Positions 1 through 8,904 of a DNA stretch of 64,000 nt are shown piece after piece. The position numbers and the translations under genes are program-made. Source of the stretch: Desulfobulbaceae bacterium UBA2273 (GTDB lineage: Bacteria; Desulfobacterota; Desulfobulbia; Desulfobulbales; Desulfurivibrionaceae); assembly GCA_002347095.1 (NCBI GenBank), contig DDWZ01000022.1, positions 1-64,000 of the forward strand. The letters are read 5' to 3'. Positions within the stretch are counted from its first letter, which is position 1. Each line of letters begins with the position of its first letter. Under the pieces are notes generated by a model, which had not been told where the DNA came from, searched no databases, and was given only the letters and a program-made list of their open reading frames with translations.

Positions 1-24
1 ATGAGTTTTTCAACAGCCTGCTAG
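1..24. mobile_element. Possible insertion-sequence end with CTAG target
   Basis: The first 20 bases read GAGTTTTTCAACAGCCTG followed by CTAG. A GTTTTTCAACAGCC-type terminus is a common IS end, and CTAG is a frequent target duplication of IS5-group elements (from memory). The reading frame entering from the right keeps a protein-like character up to CTAG and then stops within 4 codons, as expected if foreign DNA starts here. Only one end is visible, so the element itself is inferred. Confidence 0.35.
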
Positions 25-279
25 AGTGACTGCATTGCAAGTCGCTCGTTCGAGCAGCCCTTGAGCTGGTTTAGGACGGTTTTCTTGGAATAGAACAGCG
101 GATATTGATGCTGGGGTCAAGGCGAGACGCGTCGCCACTGCCGTTGATCGCGGATCGAATCCTGCCCCGGCAACGAGAAGCACGTGTCGATCAGGGCTGG
201 AAAAATAGTCGACAATGAATTTGTCCACTTCTTGGCCACGATGGGCAATACACGGATCCCATCGACGGGCATGCATCAT
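10..279 (-). pseudogene. Fourth gene of the SIS-HAD/PRTase/ATPase operon, 3' truncated
   Basis: The frame starts 3 bases after the ATPase stop codon, with a GGAGG ribosome site inside the end of that gene, so it belongs to the operon. It encodes 89 residues. Residues about 20-80 look like genuine protein, including a LLVAGAGFDPR stretch that resembles the glycine-rich start of a nucleotide- or cofactor-binding fold. The last four residues (AGC plus the preceding L) read into an IS-like terminus beginning with CTAG, so the gene is probably broken by an insertion and its remainder lies outside the window. I do not recognise the family. No function is assigned beyond membership of the operon. 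Confidence 0.5.
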
Positions 280-282
280 TTC

Positions 283-2208
283 CTAGACCTCCTCCAACAA
301 TCGAACCAAGTCGATGGGGCGGCGCTCCAAAAATCCGCCGCGTTTCAGGGTCAATCCGTGGTGGAGTAAGAGGATGCCACCAAGTTCGATGAGGCACCAG
401 AGCCGCTTCTTCGTACCATAGTTGGGTGCGAGCATGAACGCATTGTAGGCAACGCCAAACTGCAACACCCGGGCGAGCTCAGGATAGTTCTTGGGAATAG
501 CATCAAAATCATCCTGCAGGATGCCGAACGCCGTCGCCCCACCGCCGAGCGAAGCATTACCCTCAAGGCTTTTGTTTAGGCACTCTTTCGCGATGCCACT
601 TGCGAGACGACGCACTAACTGATGATGAGGGAAGTCCCATTCGCGTACCATTGACGTCGCTTGGTCTCGTAATAATTTATGCTGGACTCCGCTTCCCAAC
701 GTGGCTCCTTTGCCCCTGACCAGTTGTGTCTCCGATTGCGAAACAAGTCGCGCGGCCAGTTGCAAAAATTGCTCCGCATTTTCCGAACTGGAGTCGCATA
801 GATCGTCGATCCCAAAATAGTAAGGCCGGTCATATTTGTGTAGAAGATGAATTTTGGCGCCATCAGCAATCCCGGCGTCAGCGACCAGAGGTCGGCTAGG
901 CTCAGTATCCCCGATGTACGCCTCGAAAAGCCCTCGTTGCGGCGGGGTCCGCTTAGCGTAACGTTCAAAGAGAATCGCCAGCATAGCGAGTCCCAAATCT
1001 TCGCCATCCTCCCCAGTAGTACCAAGATAATTTGCTATCTCCCTTTCAAGCGCGCTACGGCGCTGGGGCAAAACTCTATTCCGCTCCTGGAGTATTGCTA
1101 CGGAGTTAGCAAGTTTATTACGGTTTCCCTTCGCTATCATCTCCGGCGCGGTTGTGAGTAAGTCGCCGAGACTATTAAGACGTCGACGGCTAAAGACCTC
1201 CATCTGGCCTAAGTATCGGCCCGCCATATCTTTGGCCATCCTGCGAAATGCGCGACGCTGATTAGCACGATCCTCTCCGCTTTGTAACCTGATGATTGTT
1301 ATTTCGCGAGTACGCTTGATTCCGAGGGGCTCCGTCTCTACCGCGTTCTCCGCTACTTCGTGATCCAGCAGAACATCGGAGGGATTCAACGCATCAAAAC
1401 GCGTCAGTATCCAACGGGCGACCTTGAGTTCTCGGCGTGCAAGCCAATGCCGCATGGCGGTAAATTGTGCTGGGTGCAGACTATGTGCATCGTCAAAAAT
1501 CACCAGCGGGCACAAAGTCAAAATATCCTCACCATCCTTGATACTAAACGACTCGATAACGTCGAAAGGTCGGTAGGCTGCAACGGCCTCGCTATCGATA
1601 TCCTCGACATCTGGTGGCAGCAAAGCGGCGGAAATCGTGTAAATGGCGAGTTCGACCTCGCGGGCTCGCTTAAGCAACATCGGCCCCGCAGTCCCTCCTA
1701 TGGCAGTGAGTGCTGCGTCGGCGCCAGCCCGCGGCACGATTTCCACTTGAGTCAACGATATGTTGGCCGTCTCTAAATTACGAAGCCAAGCAAGTACTGT
1801 CCGTGCCTGAAGCAGTGCTATCATCAGCCCGGTTTTGAGTTCCTCGTCGTAAGAAAATTCCCAGAACTCACGATATTCGGCTTCAAGTGGCAACCGGCAG
1901 CCAATTAAGGTCGGACGTTCATTGGTGATCGCACCACAAACCGTAAGTGAATCAAGCAGGGGTTTGTAGGTTGTGAGGGCTTTGTTACGCAACAACGTCC
2001 GTAGCGTCGAGAACTGGAACAGTCTCGCGAGCGTTGTCTTTCCGCTTCCCGGTGTTCCTATAATCATAGTCAGCCGATCATAGAGCCGCCCTTCTTTAGC
2101 GGGCTTCTGGAAGAAAGTGACTAACGGTTCTGGGGTAACGTAGGCAAGGAAAGCCTCGTCATCTCGCAAGTACTCAGTAGCACGTTTTTCGAAAGGGTTG
2201 GTAGTCAT
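283..2208 (-). CDS. ORC/CDC6-like P-loop ATPase of a predicted conflict operon
   Basis: A 641-residue protein with a Walker A motif GTPGSGKT at residues 51-58, a Walker B VIFDDAH near residue 238, and a following WILTRFD stretch that fits a sensor position. This is the layout of STAND/ORC-CDC6-type AAA+ ATPases, which switch state with ATP. The long C-terminal part (about residues 330-641) is alpha-helical-looking and not recognised. It begins 8 bases after the phosphoribosyltransferase-like gene, with a GAGAGG ribosome site, and ends 3 bases before the broken fourth gene. I recall ORC-CDC6-like proteins paired with PRTase-CE proteins in predicted prokaryotic conflict systems; its role here as the regulatory or power module is inference. 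Base composition is visibly less GC-rich than in the genes right of glmS. Confidence 0.78.
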   Translation of the reverse strand: MTTNPFEKRATEYLRDDEAFLAYVTPEPLVTFFQKPAKEGRLYDRLTMIIGTPGSGKTTLARLFQFSTLRTLLRNKALTTYKPLLDSLTVCGAITNERPTLIGCRLPLEAEYREFWEFSYDEELKTGLMIALLQARTVLAWLRNLETANISLTQVEIVPRAGADAALTAIGGTAGPMLLKRAREVELAIYTISAALLPPDVEDIDSEAVAAYRPFDVIESFSIKDGEDILTLCPLVIFDDAHSLHPAQFTAMRHWLARRELKVARWILTRFDALNPSDVLLDHEVAENAVETEPLGIKRTREITIIRLQSGEDRANQRRAFRRMAKDMAGRYLGQMEVFSRRRLNSLGDLLTTAPEMIAKGNRNKLANSVAILQERNRVLPQRRSALEREIANYLGTTGEDGEDLGLAMLAILFERYAKRTPPQRGLFEAYIGDTEPSRPLVADAGIADGAKIHLLHKYDRPYYFGIDDLCDSSSENAEQFLQLAARLVSQSETQLVRGKGATLGSGVQHKLLRDQATSMVREWDFPHHQLVRRLASGIAKECLNKSLEGNASLGGGATAFGILQDDFDAIPKNYPELARVLQFGVAYNAFMLAPNYGTKKRLWCLIELGGILLLHHGLTLKRGGFLERRPIDLVRLLEEV

Positions 2209-2216
2209 GGCCTCTC

Positions 2217-3359
2217 TCAGGCGTGTCTTTGGCGGCGGCGGAACAACGGACGCATTGGGGGAGCAGAAATTTCCTGCCGGTCACCACCATTCGTTTCGGC
2301 CCAGAGCAACGCCACAGAATTGTTTGGTGTATTGTGTTCGAATACGAGCGGCAATGCGCCCCCGCCATAACCCAACCCCATATGAGGCACCCCGCCGACG
2401 TCAGTATGTTTCGTTCTAATGATCGGATCATAGTACTTCTCCGTCAGGCGGACAAAGGCTTTATCGCAATCCGAGGCCGCATTGAGGGGAAGTTCCTCCG
2501 GCAGCACCGTCCCGAAGGAGAAGTATACGTTCTTCGCCCACTCCTTGTGTGCCAACGCTGTTTGAGCCGCCTTTTGACTTACGTCAATGGAACGTACTGC
2601 CGCAGCGGACGCCACATAATGGTGGACGCACAACTCCCAATCCGGCGTGAAGATGTGGTCTCCACTCAACGCTCCAACAGCACTAGTGACCGACTCAAAA
2701 AACCGTATCAGCTTTCCCTTCCACTTAGCTTTCTCCTTATCGTATCGGAGAAAGGATGTGCCCGTCCCCGCAAAATCATCGATTAGGTAAACGAGTCGGA
2801 AGCACGCATTCTGGTCTTTCAGGTCGCTGCGCAAGTTCTGCAAGAGATCCTGCCACTTTTCCTTATCGAGTTGGGTGGCCAACACGAGCTGTTCATTAGT
2901 CAGAAACCCTGTGTTCGAATGCCGGACGATGTCGATCCGGGCACCGTCACTTAAACCCATAAACAGTGTTTGACGGCGGAGCCGCTCTTCATCGGCTCGT
3001 GCTTCCGAGTCAGCAAGCACACGATAGGCTGGAATACTCCGTTTAGCCGCGATGATTTGGACTAGGCGATCACGGACGATCTTTGGGTGGAATTGCTCAA
3101 CAAGACGCTGCATTTCGCCGGGGCCGATATAGACTAACCGCCGTCGAACGAATCCATAAGCAGTTTTCCGCTCTTCCGACGTGAATTGCTGAAGCCAGGT
3201 AGCAAGACTTTCGACGAAACGCATACCTGCTTGAAAGTCACGGTAACCGTCGTATTTAAGTCGTGCCATCAATCGCAGCCACTTAAACTCTTCACGCGCT
3301 TGGTCATCAGACCATGCCATAATTTCACCAAGAACTCTGAGCGCCAGATCCTGGTTCAT
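2217..3359 (-). CDS. Phosphoribosyltransferase-like protein (PRTase-CE type)
   Basis: A 380-residue protein. The motif [11 protein letters not shown] at about residues 190-200 is the classic PRPP-binding loop of type I phosphoribosyltransferases (acidic pair followed by TGT). Near residue 346 it carries [14 protein letters not shown], a C-terminal signature I associate from memory with the PRTase-CE family of predicted conflict effectors. An N-terminal helical region (about residues 1-150) precedes the fold. Its start codon overlaps the SIS-HAD stop as ATGA, so translation is coupled. Known PRTases move a ribose-phosphate between PRPP and a base; whether this one modifies a nucleotide, a nucleic acid or a protein cannot be read from the sequence. 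An effector role is inferred from the operon. Confidence 0.82.
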   Translation of the reverse strand: MNQDLALRVLGEIMAWSDDQAREEFKWLRLMARLKYDGYRDFQAGMRFVESLATWLQQFTSEERKTAYGFVRRRLVYIGPGEMQRLVEQFHPKIVRDRLVQIIAAKRSIPAYRVLADSEARADEERLRRQTLFMGLSDGARIDIVRHSNTGFLTNEQLVLATQLDKEKWQDLLQNLRSDLKDQNACFRLVYLIDDFAGTGTSFLRYDKEKAKWKGKLIRFFESVTSAVGALSGDHIFTPDWELCVHHYVASAAAVRSIDVSQKAAQTALAHKEWAKNVYFSFGTVLPEELPLNAASDCDKAFVRLTEKYYDPIIRTKHTDVGGVPHMGLGYGGGALPLVFEHNTPNNSVALLWAETNGGDRQEISAPPMRPLFRRRQRHA

Positions 3360-5299
3360 TTAAATGCACCACGCATAAATTTCAAGGTGCCTCCACTCCC
3401 CTGGAGCTTTGCCAGATAATCAAGTGTAGCGGCGACTCCTCGCTGACCGGGAGGTGCCAAGTTCCAGCATGTCTCCGGATCGACGCTGATCTCGTCGACG
3501 CTAAGGGCGAAAGTTTCGCACAGCAACTCGTAGTCATTACCCGGCCAGCGGCCACGGTCTCCTATTGCCAATATTGGTGCCGAGCCGGTACACTCACGAA
3601 TCTTTTTCAGTACATTTAGCTTGGAAACACCTGGTGCGACGATGTCGATCGAATGACTCGAACGCGTGATAACTGCATCTCGGTAGCCTGCGGTCAAGAG
3701 AACTTGATGGGAAAGATCCCATAGCCGATTTTCCTGCATCGCACGTTTAGCTTCTAGCGTAATTTGAAAACGCCGGTCAGTCTGGACTGCGGCACGTGCC
3801 AGTTCTGGCTGTGCACGCAGGGCGCTGGCGAGAGGCCTCAAGGCCTCGCTTGTTCCTTCAGTCCCGTCGGGCGCCCCATCGTCGTCTAAGGTGGCGATCT
3901 CAGCCCCGTTGTAATAGCCTACGAGCACGCGCGCCCACATCGCCTCAGGCAGCCCCGCCCGCAAATCTCGGCGTACCGAAGCCCCACGGCCGGTGGCAAT
4001 TGCCAACCAAGCCCCCGAGTCGACAATTTTTTTTAGCTGACCCAACATGTCTTCTCTTGCAAGCAAGAACCGATGTCGTGCGTCGACTATGGTGCCATCG
4101 TAGTCAAGAACTACGCCAGCGAACGAAGCATCCAGAAGCCGTTTGTGGAATACGTTGAGGGCAACCCGCCAACGATCAAGCTCCCCCAGCGCCGCGAGAC
4201 GTTTTGGTGACGCTCCTGTTTTGCGTGCAATCGCCGCAGAATCGCGCTCGGATAAGCCATCAACCTCGACAATGCGCTTGGATCGAGGTAGAGGGAGTTT
4301 ATACAGTTTACGCCCGAACTCAGGCACACCGGGGCGGCCAGGGTCGATACCTCTCGCCGTGCCAGCCCAACCAGTAATTTTAAGGGCCGCCACGAGCGCA
4401 GCCAGAGCTACTCCAGGCTTGGAACCCGGTATCTCCAGCCGCGCAAGAGGAATCTCAGGGGGGATTAGGCGTAGTGTACGGTCAGCCAAGCTGCGATCTT
4501 CATCCGCCACGAAGGCGAGCACTGCACTCTCTGCGCCGCGCTTGGCCAACCAATGGTGCCGTCCATGCGCGAAATTGCGGTAATCGGCCAACTGAAGATT
4601 GCCGAGGGCTGCCTCGGTAAACTTCGATTCGAGGTCAATCGCTCCGAAACGTGTTGACGGACCATACAATACAAGAGTCGTTGGCCGACTCCAGAGCGGC
4701 GTGGTTAGTCGCTCCCAAACGGAGATTTGCTCGGAATCGTTCGAGAGCAGTTCCTCAAGAGTCTTCACAGCTAAAATCCAGTCGCTCTCCTCATCGAATT
4801 CGACAGCGTATGCGCGGGCAAGCAGTGCGGTAAAGCCGAAAAGAGAATTCGTGGCAAGAAAGCCGTCTTTGCCGGCTGGCAATTTGTATAGCAGCAAGTC
4901 CACGAAGGGATGGACGCGACAGAAGTCCGCAAGAGCACTGTCCTCTCGTCCGCAGAGCACGGCGACTTGGCGTGGTTCGCGTGCGACAAGTGCATTAGCA
5001 GCCCTAAGAATATCGACGTTGCCGCCACCTGCGCTTAATAGCCACATTGTCACGTTCGTTTCGATCAACTCGCTAGCTGCTTCGAGTGGGGTCGCCACCG
5101 TAGCGATACGACCTGTAAAATGCTGATGGAGCCCAGCCAGCGCATGCGCGGAGGTCAGCGATCCACCCGACCCGATTGCTAGCAGGGGCGATAATCCGGC
5201 CGTGCGCACGGCTTGCCGCAATGGTGTGATATCAACCGTTGCCGCCCATGTGAACGTTTCGGCCAACTTGGACATCTCGGTCGCATAAGGCTTCGCCAT
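3356..5299 (-). CDS. SIS-domain and HAD-phosphatase fusion protein
   Basis: A 647-residue fusion. Residues about 1-340 form a sugar-isomerase (SIS) module of GlmS type with IGSGGSLTSAH at about 41-52. Residues about 390-600 form a HAD hydrolase: nucleophile motif LDYDGT near 398, IATGRG near 430, and IGDRGRWPGND near 580, the last supplying the acidic magnesium ligands. The combination suggests binding of a sugar phosphate or nucleotide-sugar and removal of a phosphate. It is the first gene of the operon, with GAGGAACA before the ATG, about 400 bases inside the Tn7-like end. All catalytic HAD residues appear intact. The SIS half echoes the neighbouring glmS, but this is not a glmS copy: there is no glutaminase domain and the C-terminus differs. 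Its role in the system is unknown. Confidence 0.88.
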   Translation of the reverse strand: MAKPYATEMSKLAETFTWAATVDITPLRQAVRTAGLSPLLAIGSGGSLTSAHALAGLHQHFTGRIATVATPLEAASELIETNVTMWLLSAGGGNVDILRAANALVAREPRQVAVLCGREDSALADFCRVHPFVDLLLYKLPAGKDGFLATNSLFGFTALLARAYAVEFDEESDWILAVKTLEELLSNDSEQISVWERLTTPLWSRPTTLVLYGPSTRFGAIDLESKFTEAALGNLQLADYRNFAHGRHHWLAKRGAESAVLAFVADEDRSLADRTLRLIPPEIPLARLEIPGSKPGVALAALVAALKITGWAGTARGIDPGRPGVPEFGRKLYKLPLPRSKRIVEVDGLSERDSAAIARKTGASPKRLAALGELDRWRVALNVFHKRLLDASFAGVVLDYDGTIVDARHRFLLAREDMLGQLKKIVDSGAWLAIATGRGASVRRDLRAGLPEAMWARVLVGYYNGAEIATLDDDGAPDGTEGTSEALRPLASALRAQPELARAAVQTDRRFQITLEAKRAMQENRLWDLSHQVLLTAGYRDAVITRSSHSIDIVAPGVSKLNVLKKIRECTGSAPILAIGDRGRWPGNDYELLCETFALSVDEISVDPETCWNLAPPGQRGVAATLDYLAKLQGSGGTLKFMRGAFK

Positions 5300-5612
5300 T
5301 GTTCCTCTTTATCGTCCATTCTTGCCAGGACAATAGAATATTCTTTTTATAGGGTAAGTGCTAAGAAATCGCTTTTTCGGTTAGCTCAAAAAAACCAAGG
5401 CGACAACGGAGAATCTCCCGAATATCCTGACCAGTCCTCAGGACATAATCTTTTTTTATAGATCACTCCCGAACGGGCTGTCAATACGAATAACAAACAG
5501 GTAGGGGCTATTTTCATGGCGATATAATCGTCAACGGTCTAACAATAGATCGCTAAAGTTGTCCCCGAAAATGGCTCTTCAAAGTTTTTTGTGATGCTCT
5601 CCTAATCACCCA
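5300..5612. other. Gene-free leader between transposon end and cargo operon
   Basis: No credible gene is seen. It is AT-rich and must hold the leftward promoter of the cargo operon. On the minus strand there are TATAAA and TATTCT hexamers just upstream of the SIS-HAD gene, but no convincing -35 partner, so I do not call a promoter. No further copy of the CAACTTTATT repeat occurs here. Confidence 0.6.
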
Positions 5613-5701
5613 CCATTTCCCAACTTTATTTGCTATTTGCCAACTTTATTTTTCATTTCCCAACTTTATTATCCGTTTACCAACTTTATTATTCAGGAAC
5701 A
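5613..5701 (-). mobile_element. Tn7-like transposon end with four TnsB-type sites
   Basis: CAACTTTATT occurs at 5621, 5641, 5661 and 5681, an exact 20-bp period. Read on the minus strand this is a run of AATAAAGTTG(G)-N3-AAA blocks beginning with TGT at 5701. Canonical Tn7R also begins TGT, then carries closely packed 22-bp TnsB sites with the core CAATAAAGTCTTAAAC. The order TGT, 6-7 bases, ATAAAGT, AAAC is shared. The end lies 23 bp after the glmS stop codon, which is where Tn7 inserts. In Tn7 the glmS-proximal end is followed by tnsA; here no tns gene follows, only cargo. Confidence 0.8.
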
Positions 5702-5760
5702 GCTGCCAAGAATGCGAAAAGCCGCTACTCCACGGTGACGCTCTTGGCCAGGTTGCGGGG
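5702..5760 (-). other. attTn7 site at the 3' end of glmS
   Basis: The last glmS codons (DQPRNLAKSVTVE then TAG) are the conserved recognition sequence of TnsD in Tn7-type elements. 23 bases separate the stop codon from the TGT end. The five bases 5702-5706 (GCTGC on the plus strand) would be the target duplication. The matching copy would be at the far transposon end, which is outside the window. Confidence 0.72.
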
Positions 5761-7569
5761 CTGGTCCACGTCGCAGCCGCGCAGAATGGCAATTTCGTAG
5801 GCCAGCAACTGCAGGGGCAGGACAAAGAGGATCGGGTTCAGCTCCTCATGGCAGACCGGCACCGTGATCACCTGCTCGGCGATGCGCTTGCAGTTTTTGT
5901 CGCCCGCATGGGCAACGAGGATGATCCGGCCGCTCCTGGCCTTGACCTCTTCCACGTTGGAGATGAGCTTTTCGTAGACGCTGTCCTTGGGGGCCAGGGC
6001 CAGAACCGGCATATCCCGGTCGATGAGGGCGATGGGGCCGTGCTTGAGTTCGCCTGCCGCATACCCTTCGGCATGGATATAGGATATTTCTTTCAGCTTC
6101 AAAGCCCCTTCCAGGGCTATGGGGAAATTGCTCCCCCGACCCAAATAGAGGAAATCCCGGCTCTGGGCAAAGGTTTCAGCGATGCGGGCGGTTTCCTCCT
6201 GCAAGCGGGGCAGCTCCTGCTCCATGAGCCCTGGCAAATCGAGGAGGGCCTGGCCGATGGACTTGCGCTCCTTGGGGGCAATGGTCTTGCGGGTCTCGCC
6301 TAAGAAGAGGGTGAGCAGCAACAGGGCGGTGAGCTGGCAGGTAAAGGCCTTGGTGGAAGCCACCCCGATCTCCGGCCCGGCATGGGTGTAGATGGTGCCG
6401 TGGGACTCCCGGGTGATGGTGCTGCCCAAAACATTGCAGATGGCGATGACCTTGGCCCCCATCTTCTTGGCCAGCCTGAGGCCTGCCAAGGTGTCGGCGG
6501 TTTCCCCGGATTGGGAAATGGGCACCACCATCACGGTGTCGTCCAGCAGCAACCGCCGGTAGCGGAACTCCGAGGCGATATCCACCTCCACCGGAATGCC
6601 CACCCATTTTTCCAGCCAGTATTTGGCCACCAGGGCCGCGTGCCAGGAGGTGCCGCAGGCCACCAGGGAGATGCGGCTGATCTTTTTGAGCTCCGTTGCG
6701 CTCAGGCCGATCTCCGGCAACTGCACCTTGCCGGTTTCCGGATCGAGCCGCCCCCGGAAGGTGTTGAGGATGGCCTGGGGCTGCTCGAAGATCTCCTTGA
6801 GCATGAAATGGCGATACCCGGCTTTCTCGGCCATGGCCGCATTCCACTCGATGGTCTTGATCTCCTTGGCCACTTTCCGGCCATTGGCCAACCCCATCAC
6901 CTGCCATTCCCCCTGTTTCAGGACGGCCAATTCCCCATCCTCCAAAAAAACCACCTGATTGGTGTAGGGAAGCAGGGCCGGGATATCCGAGGCCATCAGG
7001 CAACCGCCCCCCTCGGCAATCCCCAGAACCAGGGGGCTCTGATGCCTCACCGCCACCAACCGGTCCGGCTGGCCGGCCCACAAAACCCCGATGGCGTAGG
7101 AGCCTTCCACCTTTTTCAGGGCCTGGCGCACCGCCTTGACCAGATCGCCGCCAGGGAGATGCTCCTCAATGAGATGGGCGAGAACCTCGGTGTCGGTTTC
7201 CGAACAAAAGACATGCCCGCGCCCCTTCAGCTCTTCCCGAAGGGTATGGTAATTCTCGATGATGCCGTTGTGGACCACAACCAAATCGCCGCTGCAGTCG
7301 CAATGCGGGTGGGCATTAAGCTCGGAGGGCGCCCCGTGCGTGGCCCAACGGGTATGGCCCAAGCCGATATGGCTGTCGCGGTCGCGCACCGTTTCCAGCA
7401 GCTCTTCGAGCTTGCCCAACTTGCCCGCTGCCCGGTGCTTCTGGAGCTTGCCGCCATGGACATACACCACCCCGGCGGAATCATAGCCCCGGTACTCCAG
7501 ACGCTTCAAGCCTTCGAGAAGAATGGGCAGCACATGCCGCTGCCCCACATAACCGACTATTCCGCACAT
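5725..7569 (-). CDS. glmS: Glutamine--fructose-6-phosphate aminotransferase
   Basis: Makes glucosamine-6-phosphate from fructose-6-phosphate and glutamine, the first step to UDP-GlcNAc for peptidoglycan and lipopolysaccharide. 614 residues, close to the family norm of about 609. The start is fixed by biochemistry: after Met removal the protein must begin with the catalytic cysteine (MCGIVGYVG), and GGAG lies just upstream; the open frame continues 23 codons further 5' but that extension is not used. Residues 1-220 are the class II glutaminase domain, followed by two SIS isomerase domains (CGTSWHAA near 300; LGRGSNFPIALEGALKLKEI near 480) and the invariant C-terminus DQPRNLAKSVTVE. The gene end serves as the Tn7 attachment site. 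Cytoplasmic. Confidence 0.98.
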   Translation of the reverse strand: MCGIVGYVGQRHVLPILLEGLKRLEYRGYDSAGVVYVHGGKLQKHRAAGKLGKLEELLETVRDRDSHIGLGHTRWATHGAPSELNAHPHCDCSGDLVVVHNGIIENYHTLREELKGRGHVFCSETDTEVLAHLIEEHLPGGDLVKAVRQALKKVEGSYAIGVLWAGQPDRLVAVRHQSPLVLGIAEGGGCLMASDIPALLPYTNQVVFLEDGELAVLKQGEWQVMGLANGRKVAKEIKTIEWNAAMAEKAGYRHFMLKEIFEQPQAILNTFRGRLDPETGKVQLPEIGLSATELKKISRISLVACGTSWHAALVAKYWLEKWVGIPVEVDIASEFRYRRLLLDDTVMVVPISQSGETADTLAGLRLAKKMGAKVIAICNVLGSTITRESHGTIYTHAGPEIGVASTKAFTCQLTALLLLTLFLGETRKTIAPKERKSIGQALLDLPGLMEQELPRLQEETARIAETFAQSRDFLYLGRGSNFPIALEGALKLKEISYIHAEGYAAGELKHGPIALIDRDMPVLALAPKDSVYEKLISNVEEVKARSGRIILVAHAGDKNCKRIAEQVITVPVCHEELNPILFVLPLQLLAYEIAILRGCDVDQPRNLAKSVTVE

Positions 7570-7648
7570 ATTCCGCTCCGTTTTCTTTTTTCTGGGGAGC
7601 AACGTGTCGTTCATCTGGAACGAAAAAACGTGGCTCAATCTCTAAACT

Positions 7649-7754
7649 GTAAACGCTCAGCAGTGCCGCAGATGCGCGGAAGAGGTCTGCGAAGTGTGCT
7701 ATTGCACATGAGCAGGCCTATGACAAAGCAGATGCGGTGCTGCTGAACGTTTAC
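7649..7754. repeat. Palindromic 106-bp dispersed repeat, copy 1
   Basis: The outer arms are GTAAACG at the left and CGTTTAC at the right, continuing inward as CTCAGCAGTGCCGCA against TGCGGTGCTGCTGA. The central part GAGGTCTGCGAAGTGTGCT is shared with copies at 35868 and 52600. It ends exactly at the cysteine desulfurase stop codon. The arm ends differ from those of the other copies on both sides together, so pairing is preserved. Confidence 0.85.
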
Positions 7755-8902
7755 TACAGGGCGAAACCCTGTCGTGATCTCGCAACCGCTTGCGGCAACA
7801 GGGCCAACAGGGCCGCAACTTCCGTCTCGGTATTGTACCGGCTGAGGCTGATGCGCAGGGTGCCGTGCAGAAAAGGCTCGGGCACCCGCATGGCCCGCAG
7901 CACATGCGAGGGGTTCACGTCGCCGCTCTCGCAGGCGGCATGGGCCGAAACGGCTATGCCGCCCGCATCGAGATCCTGGATCAGCCCGGCCGAGGCAGCA
8001 TGTCGAAAACTGACGTTGGTGGTGTTGACCAGCCTGGGCGAGGCAGCCCCGTTGATCCGCACCTCGGGGATCGCGGCGATAATCCCTGCCTCCAGGCTAT
8101 CCCGCAGCGCGGCCAGCCACTGATGCGCCGCCTCGTCCATCCCCATGGCCAGCGCACAGGCAGCACCCAGGCCAACCAGGCCGGGCACGTTCTCGGTCCC
8201 GGATCTGCGGCCATGTTCCTGGCCGGAGCCCATGATCAGCGGGGTGTAGGGCGCGGTGCGGCGGACATAGAGCGCCCCTGCCCCTTTGGGCCCGTGCAGC
8301 TTGTGTCCGGCGATGGTGAGGTAATCCACCCCCAGCGCTTCCGCCGAAAAAATCGCCTTGCCCGCCAACTGGATGGCGTCGCAGTGGAAGAGCACGCCCC
8401 GCTCCCTACAGATATCCGCGATCTCCCCAATGGGCCAGATCACCCCGGTTTCGTTGTTCGCCCCCATGAGGGAGACCAGGGCGGTGTCCGGCCGGATCGC
8501 GGACTTGAGCGTCTCCAGATCCAGCGCCCCGTTTTCGTCCACCCCCAGCAGCTCCACCTCGTAGCCCTGGCTGGCGAGAAACTCCAGCGGCGCCAGCACC
8601 GAGCCGTGCTCGACCTGCGAGGAAATGATGTGCTTTTTCGCGGGATTGGCCCAAACCGCGCTCAAGATGGCGGTGTTGTTGCCTTCGGTGCCGCCGCTGT
8701 TCAGAACGATCCGGCCCGGATGGCAGCCGAGCAAGCCGGCCACCTGCTCCCGGGCCAGATCCAGACCCCGCCGGGCCGCTTCGCCGAAACGGTGGGAGCT
8801 GGCCGGGTTGCCGAACCATTCGGCCAGGTAAGGGGCCATACCCTCACGCACCTCAGGGGCCAGCGGGGTGGAAGCGTTGTTGTCGAAGTAGATGGATTGC
8901 AT
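7754..8902 (-). CDS. nifS: Cysteine desulfurase, NifS/IscS family, partner of NadA
   Basis: A pyridoxal-phosphate enzyme that removes sulfur from cysteine as a persulfide for iron-sulfur cluster assembly. 382 residues. Visible motifs: IYFDNNASTPLAP at the N-terminus, NSGGTEGNN, the PLP lysine in AGHKLHGPKGAGALYVR, and the active-site cysteine loop SAHAACESGDVNPSHVLRA. It starts 2 bases after the nadA stop, so the two are co-translated. Pairing of a NifS-like enzyme with quinolinate synthase is known (Bacillus-type nifS-nadA) and suggests that it supplies the [4Fe-4S] cluster of NadA. No nitrogenase genes are present, so nif in the name reflects family only. The 3' end abuts a palindromic repeat. 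Confidence 0.92.
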   Translation of the reverse strand: MQSIYFDNNASTPLAPEVREGMAPYLAEWFGNPASSHRFGEAARRGLDLAREQVAGLLGCHPGRIVLNSGGTEGNNTAILSAVWANPAKKHIISSQVEHGSVLAPLEFLASQGYEVELLGVDENGALDLETLKSAIRPDTALVSLMGANNETGVIWPIGEIADICRERGVLFHCDAIQLAGKAIFSAEALGVDYLTIAGHKLHGPKGAGALYVRRTAPYTPLIMGSGQEHGRRSGTENVPGLVGLGAACALAMGMDEAAHQWLAALRDSLEAGIIAAIPEVRINGAASPRLVNTTNVSFRHAASAGLIQDLDAGGIAVSAHAACESGDVNPSHVLRAMRVPEPFLHGTLRISLSRYNTETEVAALLALLPQAVARSRQGFAL

Positions 8903-8904
8903 GG

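Noticed and set aside
5613..5694. The 20-bp tandem repeats as a CRISPR array or as iterons of an origin
   Set aside because: The conserved 10-mer leaves only about 10 variable bases per unit, too short for spacers, and no cas or rep gene is near. The position at glmS and the similarity to Tn7R explain it better. An IS21-type terminus was also considered but does not explain the glmS distance.
6382..7746. Long rightward open frame opposite glmS (454 codons)
   Set aside because: It is the antisense of a highly conserved gene in GC-rich DNA; composition (many His, Gly, Pro) is typical of a shadow and it has no motif.
7754..8902. NifS as evidence for nitrogen fixation
   Set aside because: It is coupled to nadA and no nitrogenase gene is present; the desulfurase serves NadA or general cluster assembly.
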